The translations under genes were made by a program, and so were the position numbers. The notes beneath the pieces are model-generated. The model was given only the letters and a program-made list of their open reading frames with translations, had not been told where the DNA came from and did no database searches. Of a stretch of 64,000 bases of DNA, positions 11,631-20,280 are shown piece after piece (position 1 is the stretch's first letter; the number at the start of each line of letters is the position of its first letter). This stretch comes from Sedimenticola sp. Its GTDB lineage: Bacteria > Pseudomonadota > Gammaproteobacteria > Chromatiales > Chromatiaceae. Where the stretch lies: contig DRKS01000013.1 in the NCBI GenBank assembly GCA_011051655.1, positions 21,811 through 85,810 of the forward strand, written 5' to 3'.

Positions 11631-12419
11631 GTGACTAAATCTACACAAGACAACAAGCCAATCATGGTTGGCGACCGGACCATCCCGCCGCCGGATGCCC
11701 GCTTCATCACCATCAGCATCATGGGACAGCCCTACGAGGTGCCCGAGACCCTGACCATCCTCAAGGCGATGGAGTACGCCGGCTATCAGTTCAAGCGCGG
11801 CTGCGGCTGCCGCGGCGGCATCTGCGGCGCCTGCGGCACCTTCTACCGCATCGAGGGGGATCACACCCTGCGCACCGGCCTGGCCTGCCAGACCGTGGTG
11901 GAGCCCGGCATGATCCTGGCCCAGGTGCCGTTCTTCCCCTCCAACCGGGCGCCGGATCTGGATCTCGACACCAAGACGCCGGCAGACGAGCAGATCGCCA
12001 CCCTCTACCCCGAGATCTTCCGCTGTGTCGGCTGCGGCACCTGCACCCGCACCTGCCCCATGGACATCGACGTCATGGGCTACATCGCCTACTTCAAGCG
12101 CGGCGACATCAAGGGCGGGGCGGAAAAATCCTTCGACTGCATCATGTGCGGCCTGTGCGCCAGCCGCTGCCCGGCCAACATCTCCCAGTTCAACGTGGCC
12201 ATGACCGCCCGGCGCATCACCGGCGCCCGGCTGACCCCCAGATCCGAGGTCACCGCCGCCCGGGCGGAGCAGGTCCGCTCCGGCCGCTACGAGCCCATGC
12301 TGGCCGAGCTGTGCGAAATGAGCGCCGAGGATCTCAAAACCCTTTATGTAGAACGCGAGCGCGAACCCGACCTGGCCAAGCCAGGCGAGTGGATGCCCAA
12401 AGACCAGACCAAACTATAA
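11631..12419 (+). CDS. Fumarate reductase / thiol:fumarate reductase-type iron-sulfur subunit
   Basis: A 262-residue protein. I chose the GTG at 11631 because of the AGGAG site 8 nt upstream; the longer frame would overlap hdrB. The N-terminal part is a plant-type [2Fe-2S] domain (RGCGCRGGICGACGTFYRI, then LACQT). Two four-cysteine motifs follow, CVGCGTCTRTCPMDID and CIMCGLCASRCPANIS. This layout is that of SdhB/FrdB/TfrB. It should pass electrons to the flavoprotein encoded 12 bp downstream. Because no membrane anchor genes are present and Hdr genes flank it, a soluble fumarate reductase of the kind found with rTCA cycles is more likely than a respiratory succinate dehydrogenase. Confidence 0.8.
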   Translation: MTKSTQDNKPIMVGDRTIPPPDARFITISIMGQPYEVPETLTILKAMEYAGYQFKRGCGCRGGICGACGTFYRIEGDHTLRTGLACQTVVEPGMILAQVPFFPSNRAPDLDLDTKTPADEQIATLYPEIFRCVGCGTCTRTCPMDIDVMGYIAYFKRGDIKGGAEKSFDCIMCGLCASRCPANISQFNVAMTARRITGARLTPRSEVTAARAEQVRSGRYEPMLAELCEMSAEDLKTLYVEREREPDLAKPGEWMPKDQTKL

Positions 12420-12431
12420 GCCGAGGTAATC

Positions 12432-14102
12432 ATGTCCGAAGGTTACACTCCCGAAATGCTGGACCTGATCAAACGGGTCGAGGCCAGCCGCCCCCAGCGT
12501 CTCGCCGAATCCCGCGCCGGCAAGGCCTTTCCCGCCATGTCCATGGACCAGCGCGACGAAGTCCTGAACCAGTACCACCCCGACTACACCGATGAAGGGC
12601 GGCGCGCATTGGGAATCGGCCCGAACAAGGGCGAGGTCTACCCCGAAGAGCTCATCGACCTGCTGGAATCCCGCAGCATGCTGGAATCCGTCAAGGCGGA
12701 CCTCTCCAAACCCGACTACGAGACCGACGTGCTGGTCATCGGCGGCGGTGGCGGCGGCAGCTCCGCGGCCCTGACCGCGGCGGCCGAAGGCCTGAACGTC
12801 ATCCTGGCCACCAAGCTGCGCCACGGCGACTCCAACACCGTCATGGCGGAAGGCGGCATCCAGGGCGCCGACCAGGAGCCCGACTCACCCTATTTCCACT
12901 ACCTGGATGTCATCGGCGGCGGACACTTCACCAACGAGCGCTCACTGGTGGCCGCCCTGACCAACGATGCCCCGCTGATCATCGAGTGGCTGGAATCCCT
13001 CGGCATGATGTTCGACAAGCATCCCGACGGCCGCATGAAGACCCGCCACGGCGGCGGCACCAGCCGCAAGCGCATGCACTCCGCCGGCGACATGACCGGC
13101 GCCGAGATCATGCGGGTGCTGCGCGACGAGACCCGCAATCGCAAGGACAAGATCAGGATCCTGGAGTTCTCCCCCGCCATCGAGCTGCTGATGGACAAAG
13201 ACGGCCGCTGCGCCGGCGCCGTCCTCAACAACCTGGAGACCGGGGCCTATTACACCGTCAAGGCCAAGGCCACGGTGATCGCCACCGGCGGCACCGGCCG
13301 CCTGCACTACCGCGGCTTCGCCTGCACCAACCACTACGGCGCCACCGGCGACGGCCTGGTGATGGCCTACCGCGCCGGCGCCAGGCTGGGCTACATGGAT
13401 TCCGTGCAGTACCACCCCACCGGCACCGCCTATCCCGAGCAGAACGTGGGCCTGCTGGTGACCGAGAAGGTGCGCGGTCTCGGCGGCCAGTTGCTGAACA
13501 TCGACGGCGAGCAGTTCGTGTTCCCGCTGGAGCCCCGGGACGTGGAGTCCGCCGCCATCATCCGCGAGTGCGTCGGCCGGGGCAATGGCGTGAAAACGCC
13601 CACCGGCCGCCTCGGCGTCTGGCTGGACTCGCCGCTCATCGACGAGCTGCACGGCCCCGGCACGGTGCAGCGCGAGCTGCCCGCCAAGTACATCCAGTTC
13701 AAGCGCTTCGGCATCGACATTGCCAAGGTACCCATGCTGGTCTACCCCACCCTGCACTATCAGAACGGCGGCATCGCCATCAACGACCAGTCGGAGACCA
13801 CCGTCCCCGGCCTCTATGCGGCGGGCGAGACCACCGGCGGCGTGCACGGCCACAACCGCCTCATGGGCAACTCATTGCTGGACATCCTGGTATTCGGCCG
13901 CCGCGCCGGCAGCGCCGCCGCCAAGGCCATCGCCGCGGGCGCGGAACCCGGGCCGGGCACCCTGGAGCATCTGGTCCAGTACGGCAAGGAGCTCAGCGAC
14001 GCCGGCCTGGACCGCGGCGCCATCAGCCCCATGATCCTGCCCAACTATGCAACTGACGAAATCCGGCAGCGCCGCTGGGACGTTAAGTCTCCGACCGTTT
14101 AA
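12432..14102 (+). CDS. Fumarate reductase / succinate dehydrogenase-type flavoprotein subunit
   Basis: A 556-residue FAD protein. After about 95 residues of non-family N-terminal extension comes the dinucleotide fold VLVIGGGGGGSSAALTAA. It continues with the covalent-flavin-region HGDSNTVMAEGGIQGA, the substrate-site GATGDGLVMAYRAGA and VQYHPTG segments, and the C-terminal FAD contact GETTGGVHGHNRLMGNSLLD. It would reduce fumarate to succinate (or the reverse) in the cytoplasm. Placed between hdrCB and hdrA it probably receives electrons from the Hdr module. A related flavoprotein of the aspartate oxidase type is less likely because of the paired Fe-S subunit. Confidence 0.82.
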   Translation: MSEGYTPEMLDLIKRVEASRPQRLAESRAGKAFPAMSMDQRDEVLNQYHPDYTDEGRRALGIGPNKGEVYPEELIDLLESRSMLESVKADLSKPDYETDVLVIGGGGGGSSAALTAAAEGLNVILATKLRHGDSNTVMAEGGIQGADQEPDSPYFHYLDVIGGGHFTNERSLVAALTNDAPLIIEWLESLGMMFDKHPDGRMKTRHGGGTSRKRMHSAGDMTGAEIMRVLRDETRNRKDKIRILEFSPAIELLMDKDGRCAGAVLNNLETGAYYTVKAKATVIATGGTGRLHYRGFACTNHYGATGDGLVMAYRAGARLGYMDSVQYHPTGTAYPEQNVGLLVTEKVRGLGGQLLNIDGEQFVFPLEPRDVESAAIIRECVGRGNGVKTPTGRLGVWLDSPLIDELHGPGTVQRELPAKYIQFKRFGIDIAKVPMLVYPTLHYQNGGIAINDQSETTVPGLYAAGETTGGVHGHNRLMGNSLLDILVFGRRAGSAAAKAIAAGAEPGPGTLEHLVQYGKELSDAGLDRGAISPMILPNYATDEIRQRRWDVKSPTV

Positions 14103-14103
14103 C

Positions 14104-14138
14104 TTCGGTTTGCGGTTATCGGTTTACGGTTAACGGTT
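14104..14138. repeat. Degenerate heptamer tract, five units of NNCGGTT
   Basis: Five consecutive 7-bp units share CGGTT and vary at the first two bases. It starts right after the flavoprotein stop codon and precedes hdrA by about 100 bp. Confidence 0.75.
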
Positions 14139-14245
14139 TAAAAGCATGGCACGAACCAATATTTCAACTCCCTCCGGCGCCCCGCCAGGGGCGTATCGCG
14201 GAACAGAATTGGCTGACAGTTGCCAGCCGAAAAGGAGTCGTATTT

Positions 14246-16294
14246 ATGGCTAAAATCGGCGTCTTTGTCTGTCAGTGCGGCAACAACATCGCCCGCACCG
14301 TCGATACTGCCGCGGTGGCGAAGGACGCCAGCGAGCAGAACGGCGTGGTGCACGTGGAAGACTACAAATTCATGTGCTCCGCGCCGGGACAGGAAATGTT
14401 CAAGAAGGCGATCAAGGAAAAGGGCCTGGACGCCTGTATCGTCGCCGCCTGCAGCCCCAAGATGCACGAGGCCACCTTCCGCAAGGCGGCGGAGGCCGCC
14501 GGCCTGAACCCCTTCAAGGTGGAAATCGCCAACATCCGCGAACAGTGCTCCTGGGTGCACGACGACAAGGAAATCGGCACCGCCAAGTCAAAGGATCTGA
14601 CCCACATGATGATCGAGCGGATCAAGTTCAACCGTCCGCTGGAGCGCTACGTCATGCCCCTGACCAAGCGCACCCTGATCCTCGGCGGCGGCATCGCCGG
14701 CATCCAGGCCGCCCTGGACCTGGCCAACGCCGGCATCGAGGTCCACATCGTGGAGCGCGAGCCCTCCCTGGGGGGCAACATGGCGCGGCTGTCCGAGACC
14801 TTCCCCACCCTGGACTGCTCCCAGTGCATCATGACCCCGAAGATGGTGGAGGTGCTGGACCATCCCCTGATCACCGTCCACGCCTATGCCGAACTGCAAA
14901 AGCTAGAGGGCTTCATCGGCAACTTCCGCGCCACCATCCTGCAGAAGGCCAAGTTCGTCATCGACGACCTGTGCACCGGCTGCGGCGAGTGCTGGGAGAA
15001 GTGCCCCTTCTCGGTGGAGAGTGAGTTCGAGATGGGCCTGGTCAAGCGTCCGATCATTTACATCCCGTTTCCCCAGGCGGTACCGACAGTGCCGGTCATC
15101 GACAAGACCGAATGCCCCAAGATCCTCAAGGACAAGTGCGGCCTCTGCGCCCAGGTGTGCGGACCGGACTGCATCGACTTCACCCAGCAGGACGAGATCA
15201 AAGAGATCGAGTTCGGCGCCGTCATCGTGGCCACCGGCTTCCAGCTCATGCCCAACGTCTACCGCGAGTACGGCGGCTGGCGCCCGCCCCACATGACCCC
15301 CAAGAAGCTCACCAAGAAAGAGCGCGCGGCCCTGCCCCGCTCCGGCGCGGGACGCCTGGTGGATGTCATTAACGGCCTGGAGTTCGAGCGCCTGGCGTCG
15401 GCCTCCGGCCCCACCGGCGGCCAGATCCGCCGCCCCTCCGACGGCAAGATTCCGGAAACGGTGGTGTTCATCGCCTGCGTGGGCTCCCGTGACTGCAACA
15501 AGGGCGTGGAGTACTGCTCCAAGATCTGCTGCATGTACACCGCCAAGCACACCATGCTGTATCAGCACTCAGTGCACCACGGCAAGGCCTATGTCTTCTA
15601 CATGGACATCCGCGCCGGCGGCAAGGGCTACGAGGAATTCATCAACCGGGCCCAGAACGAAGGGGCCCAGTACATCCGCGGCCGGGTCTCCCGCCTGTCC
15701 AAGAAGGGCGACAAGATCCTGGTCAAGGGCGCCGACACCCTCACCGGACAGGCCGTGGACGTGGAGGCCGACATGGTGGTGCTGGCCACCGCCATGGTGC
15801 CCCAGGGGGACGCGGAAGAAACGGCCCAGATCCTCGGCATCGGCTACGACAAGCACGGCTTCTACTCCGAGCAGCACCCCAAGCTGATGCCCGTGGATTC
15901 TTCCACCGGCGGCATCTTCCTGGCGGGCACCTGCCAGGGCGTGAAGGACATCCCGGAAACGGTGGCCCAGGCCTCCGCGGCGGCCTCCAAGGTGCTGGCG
16001 CTGTTCTCCAAGGAGGAGTTGCAGCGGGACCCCGAAGTCGCCATCGTGGACCAGGAAAAGTGCATGAACTGCTGGGACTGCGTCACCGTCTGCCCCTACC
16101 TCGCCATCGACCGGGTGGAGCTGAAGGACCGCAACGGCAACTTCCGCAAGTGGGCGGCCCAGGTCAACCCGGGGCTGTGCCAGGGCTGCGGCCTGTGCAA
16201 CACCGCCTGCCGCTCCAAGAGCATCGAACTCCAGGGCTATACCAATGAACAGGTCTACGCCCAGATCACCGCCTTCGGTGGAGAATTTGTTTAA
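14246..16294 (+). CDS. hdrA: HdrA-like flavin electron-bifurcating subunit
   Basis: A 682-residue HdrA. It begins with the N-terminal cluster-binding CQCGNNIA region. The FAD domain has LILGGGIAGIQAALDLANAG near residue 148 and the ERE-PSLGGNMARLSETFPTLDCSQC segment. Inserted clusters follow: CTGCGECWEKCPF and KCGLCAQVCGPDC. At the C-terminus are two ferredoxin motifs, CMNCWDCVTVCPY and CQGCGLCNTACRS. In methanogens and sulfate reducers this subunit splits electron pairs between ferredoxin and a disulfide. Here the low-potential output would suit the ferredoxin-dependent carboxylases of an rTCA cycle (inference). An AAGGAG site precedes the ATG. Confidence 0.93.
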   Translation: MAKIGVFVCQCGNNIARTVDTAAVAKDASEQNGVVHVEDYKFMCSAPGQEMFKKAIKEKGLDACIVAACSPKMHEATFRKAAEAAGLNPFKVEIANIREQCSWVHDDKEIGTAKSKDLTHMMIERIKFNRPLERYVMPLTKRTLILGGGIAGIQAALDLANAGIEVHIVEREPSLGGNMARLSETFPTLDCSQCIMTPKMVEVLDHPLITVHAYAELQKLEGFIGNFRATILQKAKFVIDDLCTGCGECWEKCPFSVESEFEMGLVKRPIIYIPFPQAVPTVPVIDKTECPKILKDKCGLCAQVCGPDCIDFTQQDEIKEIEFGAVIVATGFQLMPNVYREYGGWRPPHMTPKKLTKKERAALPRSGAGRLVDVINGLEFERLASASGPTGGQIRRPSDGKIPETVVFIACVGSRDCNKGVEYCSKICCMYTAKHTMLYQHSVHHGKAYVFYMDIRAGGKGYEEFINRAQNEGAQYIRGRVSRLSKKGDKILVKGADTLTGQAVDVEADMVVLATAMVPQGDAEETAQILGIGYDKHGFYSEQHPKLMPVDSSTGGIFLAGTCQGVKDIPETVAQASAAASKVLALFSKEELQRDPEVAIVDQEKCMNCWDCVTVCPYLAIDRVELKDRNGNFRKWAAQVNPGLCQGCGLCNTACRSKSIELQGYTNEQVYAQITAFGGEFV

Positions 16295-16328
16295 GACAAG
16301 GTTTTCAGGATGCAGAAAACCCCTGTGG

Positions 16329-16383
16329 CAACTGATGACTGACAACTGCAACTGATGACTGACAACTGATAACTGACGACTGA
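16329..16383. repeat. Degenerate heptamer tract of the (C/T)AACTGA / NGACTGA type before mvhD
   Basis: Mostly 7-bp units such as CAACTGA, TGACTGA, TAACTGA and CGACTGA, with one 6-bp slip. It contains the exact TAACTGA heptamer known from Beggiatoa intergenic repeats. It ends 5 nt before the mvhD start, where no Shine-Dalgarno sequence is visible. Confidence 0.85.
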
Positions 16384-16388
16384 ACAGC

Positions 16389-16874
16389 ATGGGTAAGAAA
16401 ATCGAAAGACACGCCTTTGAGCCGAAGATCATGGCCTTCGTGTGCAAATGGTGCACCTATTCCGGGGCCGATCTCGCCGGCACCAGTCGCATGGACTATT
16501 CGCCCAACGTGCGCATGGTGCGCCTGCCCTGCTCCGGCCGCATCGATCCCCAGTTCATGATCAAGGCCTTCGAGCAAGGCGCGGACGGCGTGGTGGTCTC
16601 CGGCTGTCATCCCGGCGACTGCCACTATAACGAGGGCAACTACTACGCCCGCCGCCGCAACACCGCCTTTCGCGAGCTGATGGACTTCAACGGCATAGAC
16701 ATCGAGCGCATCGAGTTCTCCTGGATCTCCGCCGCCGAGGCCATCAAGTGGACCGAGGTGATCGACAATTTCACCGACAAGGTGCGGGAACTCGGGCCCC
16801 ACGCCCAATACAGCGACGACGTGGTGGACCCCTATGCCGAGTTTCTGGTGCAGAAAGATCGGGAGACGGCATGA
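16389..16874 (+). CDS. MvhD/FlxD-like [2Fe-2S] electron-transfer subunit
   Basis: A 161-residue protein with the MvhD family cysteine pattern: CKWCTYSGADL near the N-terminus, LPCSGRIDPQFM, and SGCHPGDCHYNEGNYYARRR. MvhD/FlxD docks an electron donor (hydrogenase or Flx flavoprotein) onto HdrA. As no hydrogenase genes are here and flavoprotein genes follow, the donor is probably the Flx-type NAD(P)H module. It overlaps the next gene by 4 nt (ATGA), so translation is coupled. No ribosome-binding site is visible; a heptamer tract abuts the start. Confidence 0.88.
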   Translation: MGKKIERHAFEPKIMAFVCKWCTYSGADLAGTSRMDYSPNVRMVRLPCSGRIDPQFMIKAFEQGADGVVVSGCHPGDCHYNEGNYYARRRNTAFRELMDFNGIDIERIEFSWISAAEAIKWTEVIDNFTDKVRELGPHAQYSDDVVDPYAEFLVQKDRETA

Positions 16875-17764
16875 TAGAGCAAATCCGCAACCAGGCCCGC
16901 CAACTGCTGGAGAATGGCGAGGTGGACGTGGTCATCGGCTACGCCGAAGGCAGCGACCCCACCCGCACGACGCCTGTCTTCGTGCGCAAGCCGGAGGACG
17001 TGGACCGGCTCATCTATGACGCGCGCTGCATCAACTCCCTGCCCCTCTATCTGAACAAGCGCCACGAATACACCAAGAAGGGCTGGAAAAAGACCGGCAT
17101 CATCGGCAAGGGCTGCGACATCCGCGCCATCACCCAGCTCATCGCCGAAAACCAGTTGAGACGGGACGAGGTCTACATCCTCGGCGTCCCCTGCGAGGGT
17201 GTGGTGTCCCATTTCGAGAAGTGGGACGGCAGCCTGCACGACGGCAACCGGGCCAGCAAGTGCACCGACTGCGACGTCATGATCCCGCTGGACACCGACT
17301 TCTTCCCCGGTGAAAAACCGGAGGTCGACCGTTCCGGCCCCTACAAGGTCACCTCCCCCAAGGTGGCCAACCTCATGGGCATGGAAAACGACCAGCGCTT
17401 CGCCTTCTGGCGGGACGATTTCGACCGCTGCTTCAAGTGCTACGCCTGCCGCGAGGTCTGCCCCCACTGCTCCTGCAACGTCTGCATCACGGATGAAACG
17501 ACACCGAGCTGGATCGATCCGGCCGCCCACAAGAAAGGCGTCTTCTCCTGGCACCTGACCCGGGCCATGCACCTGGTGGGCCGCTGCACCGGCTGCGGCG
17601 AATGCACCCGGGCCTGTCCCATGGACATCCAGGTGGACCTGTTCAACCAGCGCATGAAAGAGATCGTCCAGGAAAACTACGGATACAAATCGGGCTACTC
17701 CCTGGAGGAGAAGCATCCCTTGATCACCTACAAGGTCGACGATCGCGAGGACTTTATTAAATAA
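16871..17764 (+). CDS. Flx-type iron-sulfur subunit with FrhB-like N-terminus and two [4Fe-4S] motifs
   Basis: A 297-residue protein. The ATG at 16871 overlaps the mvhD stop and has GGGAGA upstream; the earlier open frame would overlap mvhD heavily. Residues about 1-125 resemble the FrhB/coenzyme F420 dehydrogenase beta fold (VDVVIGYAEGSDP, KGCDIRAITQLIAENQ, ILGVPCEGVV). The C-terminal half carries CFKCYACREVCPHCSC and CTGCGECTRACPMDI. It matches the iron-sulfur subunits of FlxABCD modules (FlxC- or FlxB-like), which carry NADH-derived electrons to HdrABC. I cannot say which of the two letters it deserves. Confidence 0.75.
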   Translation: MIEQIRNQARQLLENGEVDVVIGYAEGSDPTRTTPVFVRKPEDVDRLIYDARCINSLPLYLNKRHEYTKKGWKKTGIIGKGCDIRAITQLIAENQLRRDEVYILGVPCEGVVSHFEKWDGSLHDGNRASKCTDCDVMIPLDTDFFPGEKPEVDRSGPYKVTSPKVANLMGMENDQRFAFWRDDFDRCFKCYACREVCPHCSCNVCITDETTPSWIDPAAHKKGVFSWHLTRAMHLVGRCTGCGECTRACPMDIQVDLFNQRMKEIVQENYGYKSGYSLEEKHPLITYKVDDREDFIK

Positions 17765-17810
17765 GCTCCAGTTGTCACGGCGCAGGGGACAAAGGGCGGA
17801 GAGCCCCTCC

Positions 17811-17834
17811 CTGACAACTGACAACTGACAACTG
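17811..17834. repeat. Short heptamer tract, TGACAAC units
   Basis: About three and a half units of ACAACTG/TGACAAC in the 85-bp gap before the next subunit gene. The gap also lacks a recognisable ribosome-binding site for the following ATG. Confidence 0.7.
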
Positions 17835-17849
17835 CCCCTTTGATTATTT

Positions 17850-18929
17850 ATGAGAACAGCAACCATACAGAAAAGCGATCTTGGCAAGGCCATTGACCTT
17901 CTGGTGCAGGCCGACCTGCGGGTGATCGCCCCGCGCCTTCAGCCACGCCTGGAGGAGGATGGGCCGGACGCCATCGATGTGCTCACCCTGGTCGAAGTCA
18001 AATCCGGCGAGAACCATCAAGTTGGCGAAGGCCTGCTTCCCCTCAACGGGGTCAAGGAATTCCTGTTCGCCAAGCACGAACCCCTGTTCGCCTACGAGAA
18101 GCGGGGCAAAAAGATCGACATCATCCCGGTGCATCACGAGTATCCGCGCACCGTCATCGTCGGCGTGCGTCCCTGTGACGCCGCCTCCATCGCCTCCCTG
18201 AACGCGGTTTTCTCCGACGCCAACGCCGGTTTCGAGGACCCCTTCTTCACCAGGCGGCGGGAGCGCACCACCATCGTCACCTACTCCTGCACCGCCCCGG
18301 ACGCCAGTTGCTTCTGCACCTCCGTGGATCTGGCCCCCGACAGCTCCAGGGGATCGGACCTGCACTTTACCGAGATCGGCGGCGACCTCATTCACGTAGA
18401 GGTCCTGACCGAGGCGGGGGAAGCCATCGCCAACCTGCTGGAATCCCTGCTCGAAGGCGAAGGCGACCAGCAACAGCGTGAAAAGGCCGGCGCGGCGGTA
18501 AAGGAAAAACTCACCCGCATACGCGACGCCGCCCCCATCAAGGACTGGCTGGACAACCTCGACAACTTCGACGACGAGATGTGGGAGCGCCTGGGCGAAA
18601 AATGCATCGGCTGCGGCTCCTGCACCTTCCTGTGCCCGACCTGTCACTGCTTCGATATCGTGGACGAGAACAAAGGCTCCAAGGGCTACCGGGTCAAGTT
18701 CTGGGATTCCTGCCAGTTCGACCACTTCACCCTGCACGCCTCCGGTCACAACCCGCGGGACTGGCAATACAAGCGCTACCGCAACCGGTTCAACTGCAAG
18801 TTCAAGATCTACCCGGAGAAATTCGAGCAGCAGGGTTGCGTCGGCTGCGGGCGCTGCATCCGCGGCTGCCCGGTCAACCTGGACATCACCGAGTATATGG
18901 CGGAAGTGGCCGCCAAGGCGGCCGGTTGA
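17850..18929 (+). CDS. Flx-type iron-sulfur subunit, 4Fe-4S dicluster (AsrA/FlxB-like)
   Basis: A 359-residue soluble protein. The N-terminal two-thirds is the AsrA-like domain, recognised by VIVGVRPCDAASIASLNAVF, the block DPFFTRRRERTTIVTYSC and a cysteine-containing DASCFCTS loop. The C-terminal part has CIGCGSCTFLCPTCHCFDI and, after a GHNPRDWQYKRYRNRF segment, CVGCGRCIRGCPVNLDI. This family links flavoprotein NAD(P)H oxidation to the MvhD/Hdr chain. No Shine-Dalgarno sequence is visible before its ATG. It is read in line with the mvhD and flavoprotein genes. Confidence 0.78.
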   Translation: MRTATIQKSDLGKAIDLLVQADLRVIAPRLQPRLEEDGPDAIDVLTLVEVKSGENHQVGEGLLPLNGVKEFLFAKHEPLFAYEKRGKKIDIIPVHHEYPRTVIVGVRPCDAASIASLNAVFSDANAGFEDPFFTRRRERTTIVTYSCTAPDASCFCTSVDLAPDSSRGSDLHFTEIGGDLIHVEVLTEAGEAIANLLESLLEGEGDQQQREKAGAAVKEKLTRIRDAAPIKDWLDNLDNFDDEMWERLGEKCIGCGSCTFLCPTCHCFDIVDENKGSKGYRVKFWDSCQFDHFTLHASGHNPRDWQYKRYRNRFNCKFKIYPEKFEQQGCVGCGRCIRGCPVNLDITEYMAEVAAKAAG

Positions 18930-18974
18930 CAGTTGGCAGTTGACGGTTAAAAAACAGAGAGGTTGGAAAAAATC

Positions 18975-19331
18975 ATGAGCGCTTCATTTGGGGACTTGGA
19001 AGTCTGGAAGAGATCATGCCGACTGGCTGTCAAAGTCTACGAGGTATTGAGCGATTGCCGTGATTATTGATTGAGAGATCAGATGCTGCGGGCATCTATA
19101 TCGATCCCATCAAATATCGCAGAAGGCAGTGAAAGAAACAGTATCCCTGATTTTCAGAGGTTCTTGGCTATCGCAAAAGGCTCAGCTGCGGAGTTGAGAA
19201 CACAAGTATACATTGCACGAGAGGTTGACATTATTGCTAATAGTGACACGAAAGGCTTTATACAAGAGTTGAAATCCATCTCGAAGATGCTCCAGGCATT
19301 GCAGAAGTCGCTAAATAACTGTCAACTGTAA
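18975..19331 (+). pseudogene. Four-helix-bundle (23S rRNA IVS-type) protein, interrupted by an in-frame TGA
   Basis: Reading from the ATG at 18975 gives MSASFGDLEVWKRSC..., a normal start for this family. Codon 32 is TGA (19068-19070), and the same frame then continues LRDQMLRASISIPSNIAEGSERN to the end at 19331. Family members normally have Gly (GGA) here (DYGLRDQ), so a single G-to-T change explains the stop. The composition is AT-richer than the surrounding operon, consistent with an acquired hitchhiker gene. Its function is unknown even when intact. It splits the flx genes, and reinitiation at TTG 19071 could still give an 86-residue fragment. Confidence 0.75.
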
Positions 19332-19351
19332 ACTGTAAACTGTAAACCGAT
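19317..19351. repeat. Heptamer tract, AACTGT(A/C) units
   Basis: Four units of AACTGT(A/C) and a degenerate fifth overlap the stop of the four-helix-bundle gene and end 8 nt before the flavoprotein start. A related short stretch (GACAGTTGGCAGTTGACGGTTA) flanks the other side of that gene at 18927-18950. Confidence 0.8.
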
Positions 19352-19359
19352 ATATACCT

Positions 19360-20196
19360 ATGACCAATATTTATCAACCCCATCTAATGACCATTGCCAA
19401 GGTCATCCAGGAAGCACCGGGGATCAAGACCTTTCATCTGAAGTTCCAGGACGACAAGGTGCGGGAGAGCTTCAGCTTCAAGGCCGGCCAATTCGCGGAG
19501 TACTCCGCCTTCGGCGCCGGTGAAAGCACCTTCTGCATAGCCTCGTCCCCCACCCGCATGGATCATATCGAGTGCTGTTTCCGCCAGGTGGGCAAGGTCA
19601 CCACGGCCCTGGCCAATCTCACGGAAGGGGACACCATCGGCTTCCGCGGCCCCTATGGCAACGTGTTCCCCATCGAAGAGTGGGAGGGCAAGAACCTCAT
19701 CTTCATCGGCGGCGGCATCGCCCTGCCCCCGCTGCGCTCCGTCATCTGGAACGTGCTGGACCTGCGTGACAAATACAAGGACATCTCCATCGTCTATGGC
19801 GCCAAAACCGTGGAAGACCTGGTCTACAAGCGGGAGATCGCCCAGTGGGAGGAAAGGCCGGACGTCAACATGGTCAAGACGGTCGACCCCGGCGGCGAAA
19901 CCGACGACTGGGACGGTCACGTGGGTTTCGTGCCCCATGTCCTGGAAAACGACTTCGCCCCCAGCCCGGACAACACCGTCGCCATCGTCTGCGGCCCGCC
20001 CATCATGATCAAGTTCACCTTCGAGGCCCTGGAACGCCTGGGCTTCGAGCAGAGCCAGATGATCACCACCCTGGAGAACCGCATGAAGTGCGGCCTGGGC
20101 AAATGCGGCCGCTGCAATATCGGCTCCACCTACGTCTGCATCGACGGCCCCGTCTTCAGGGCCGAGGAGTTGGCGGCACTGCCGCAGGAGTTCTGA
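19360..20196 (+). CDS. FlxA-like FAD/NAD(P)-binding oxidoreductase with C-terminal [2Fe-2S] cluster
   Basis: A 278-residue member of the ferredoxin-NADP reductase/PyrK family. The FAD-binding barrel carries KAGQFAEYSAFG and CIASSPTR. The nucleotide domain has FIGGGIALPPLRSVIW, VYGAKTVEDLVY and the CGPPIMI signature. The end has a CX4CX2CX7C cluster motif, CGLGKCGRCNIGSTYVC. It would oxidise NAD(P)H and feed the Flx Fe-S subunits and HdrA, or work in reverse. It is the last gene of the operon and is followed by a strong terminator. The start has no obvious Shine-Dalgarno sequence. Confidence 0.85.
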   Translation: MTNIYQPHLMTIAKVIQEAPGIKTFHLKFQDDKVRESFSFKAGQFAEYSAFGAGESTFCIASSPTRMDHIECCFRQVGKVTTALANLTEGDTIGFRGPYGNVFPIEEWEGKNLIFIGGGIALPPLRSVIWNVLDLRDKYKDISIVYGAKTVEDLVYKREIAQWEERPDVNMVKTVDPGGETDDWDGHVGFVPHVLENDFAPSPDNTVAIVCGPPIMIKFTFEALERLGFEQSQMITTLENRMKCGLGKCGRCNIGSTYVCIDGPVFRAEELAALPQEF

Positions 20197-20210
20197 TTTC
20201 AGATCCCCGG

Positions 20211-20247
20211 GCGGTCCGGCTTGCAAAGAGCCGGACCGCCTTTTTTA
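20211..20247 (+). terminator. Rho-independent terminator of the hdr-flx operon
   Basis: Perfect 11-bp stem GCGGTCCGGCT/AGCCGGACCGC with a 7-nt loop, followed by CTTTTTTAT, 15 bp after the last operon stop codon. Confidence 0.92.
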
Positions 20248-20280
20248 TATCCGGCCGCGATTCGGCGTCACGGAAATTAT

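Noticed and set aside
19068..19070. TGA read as a sense codon (recoding)
   Set aside because: TGA ends many other genes here and no recoding signal is visible; a plain nonsense mutation is simpler.
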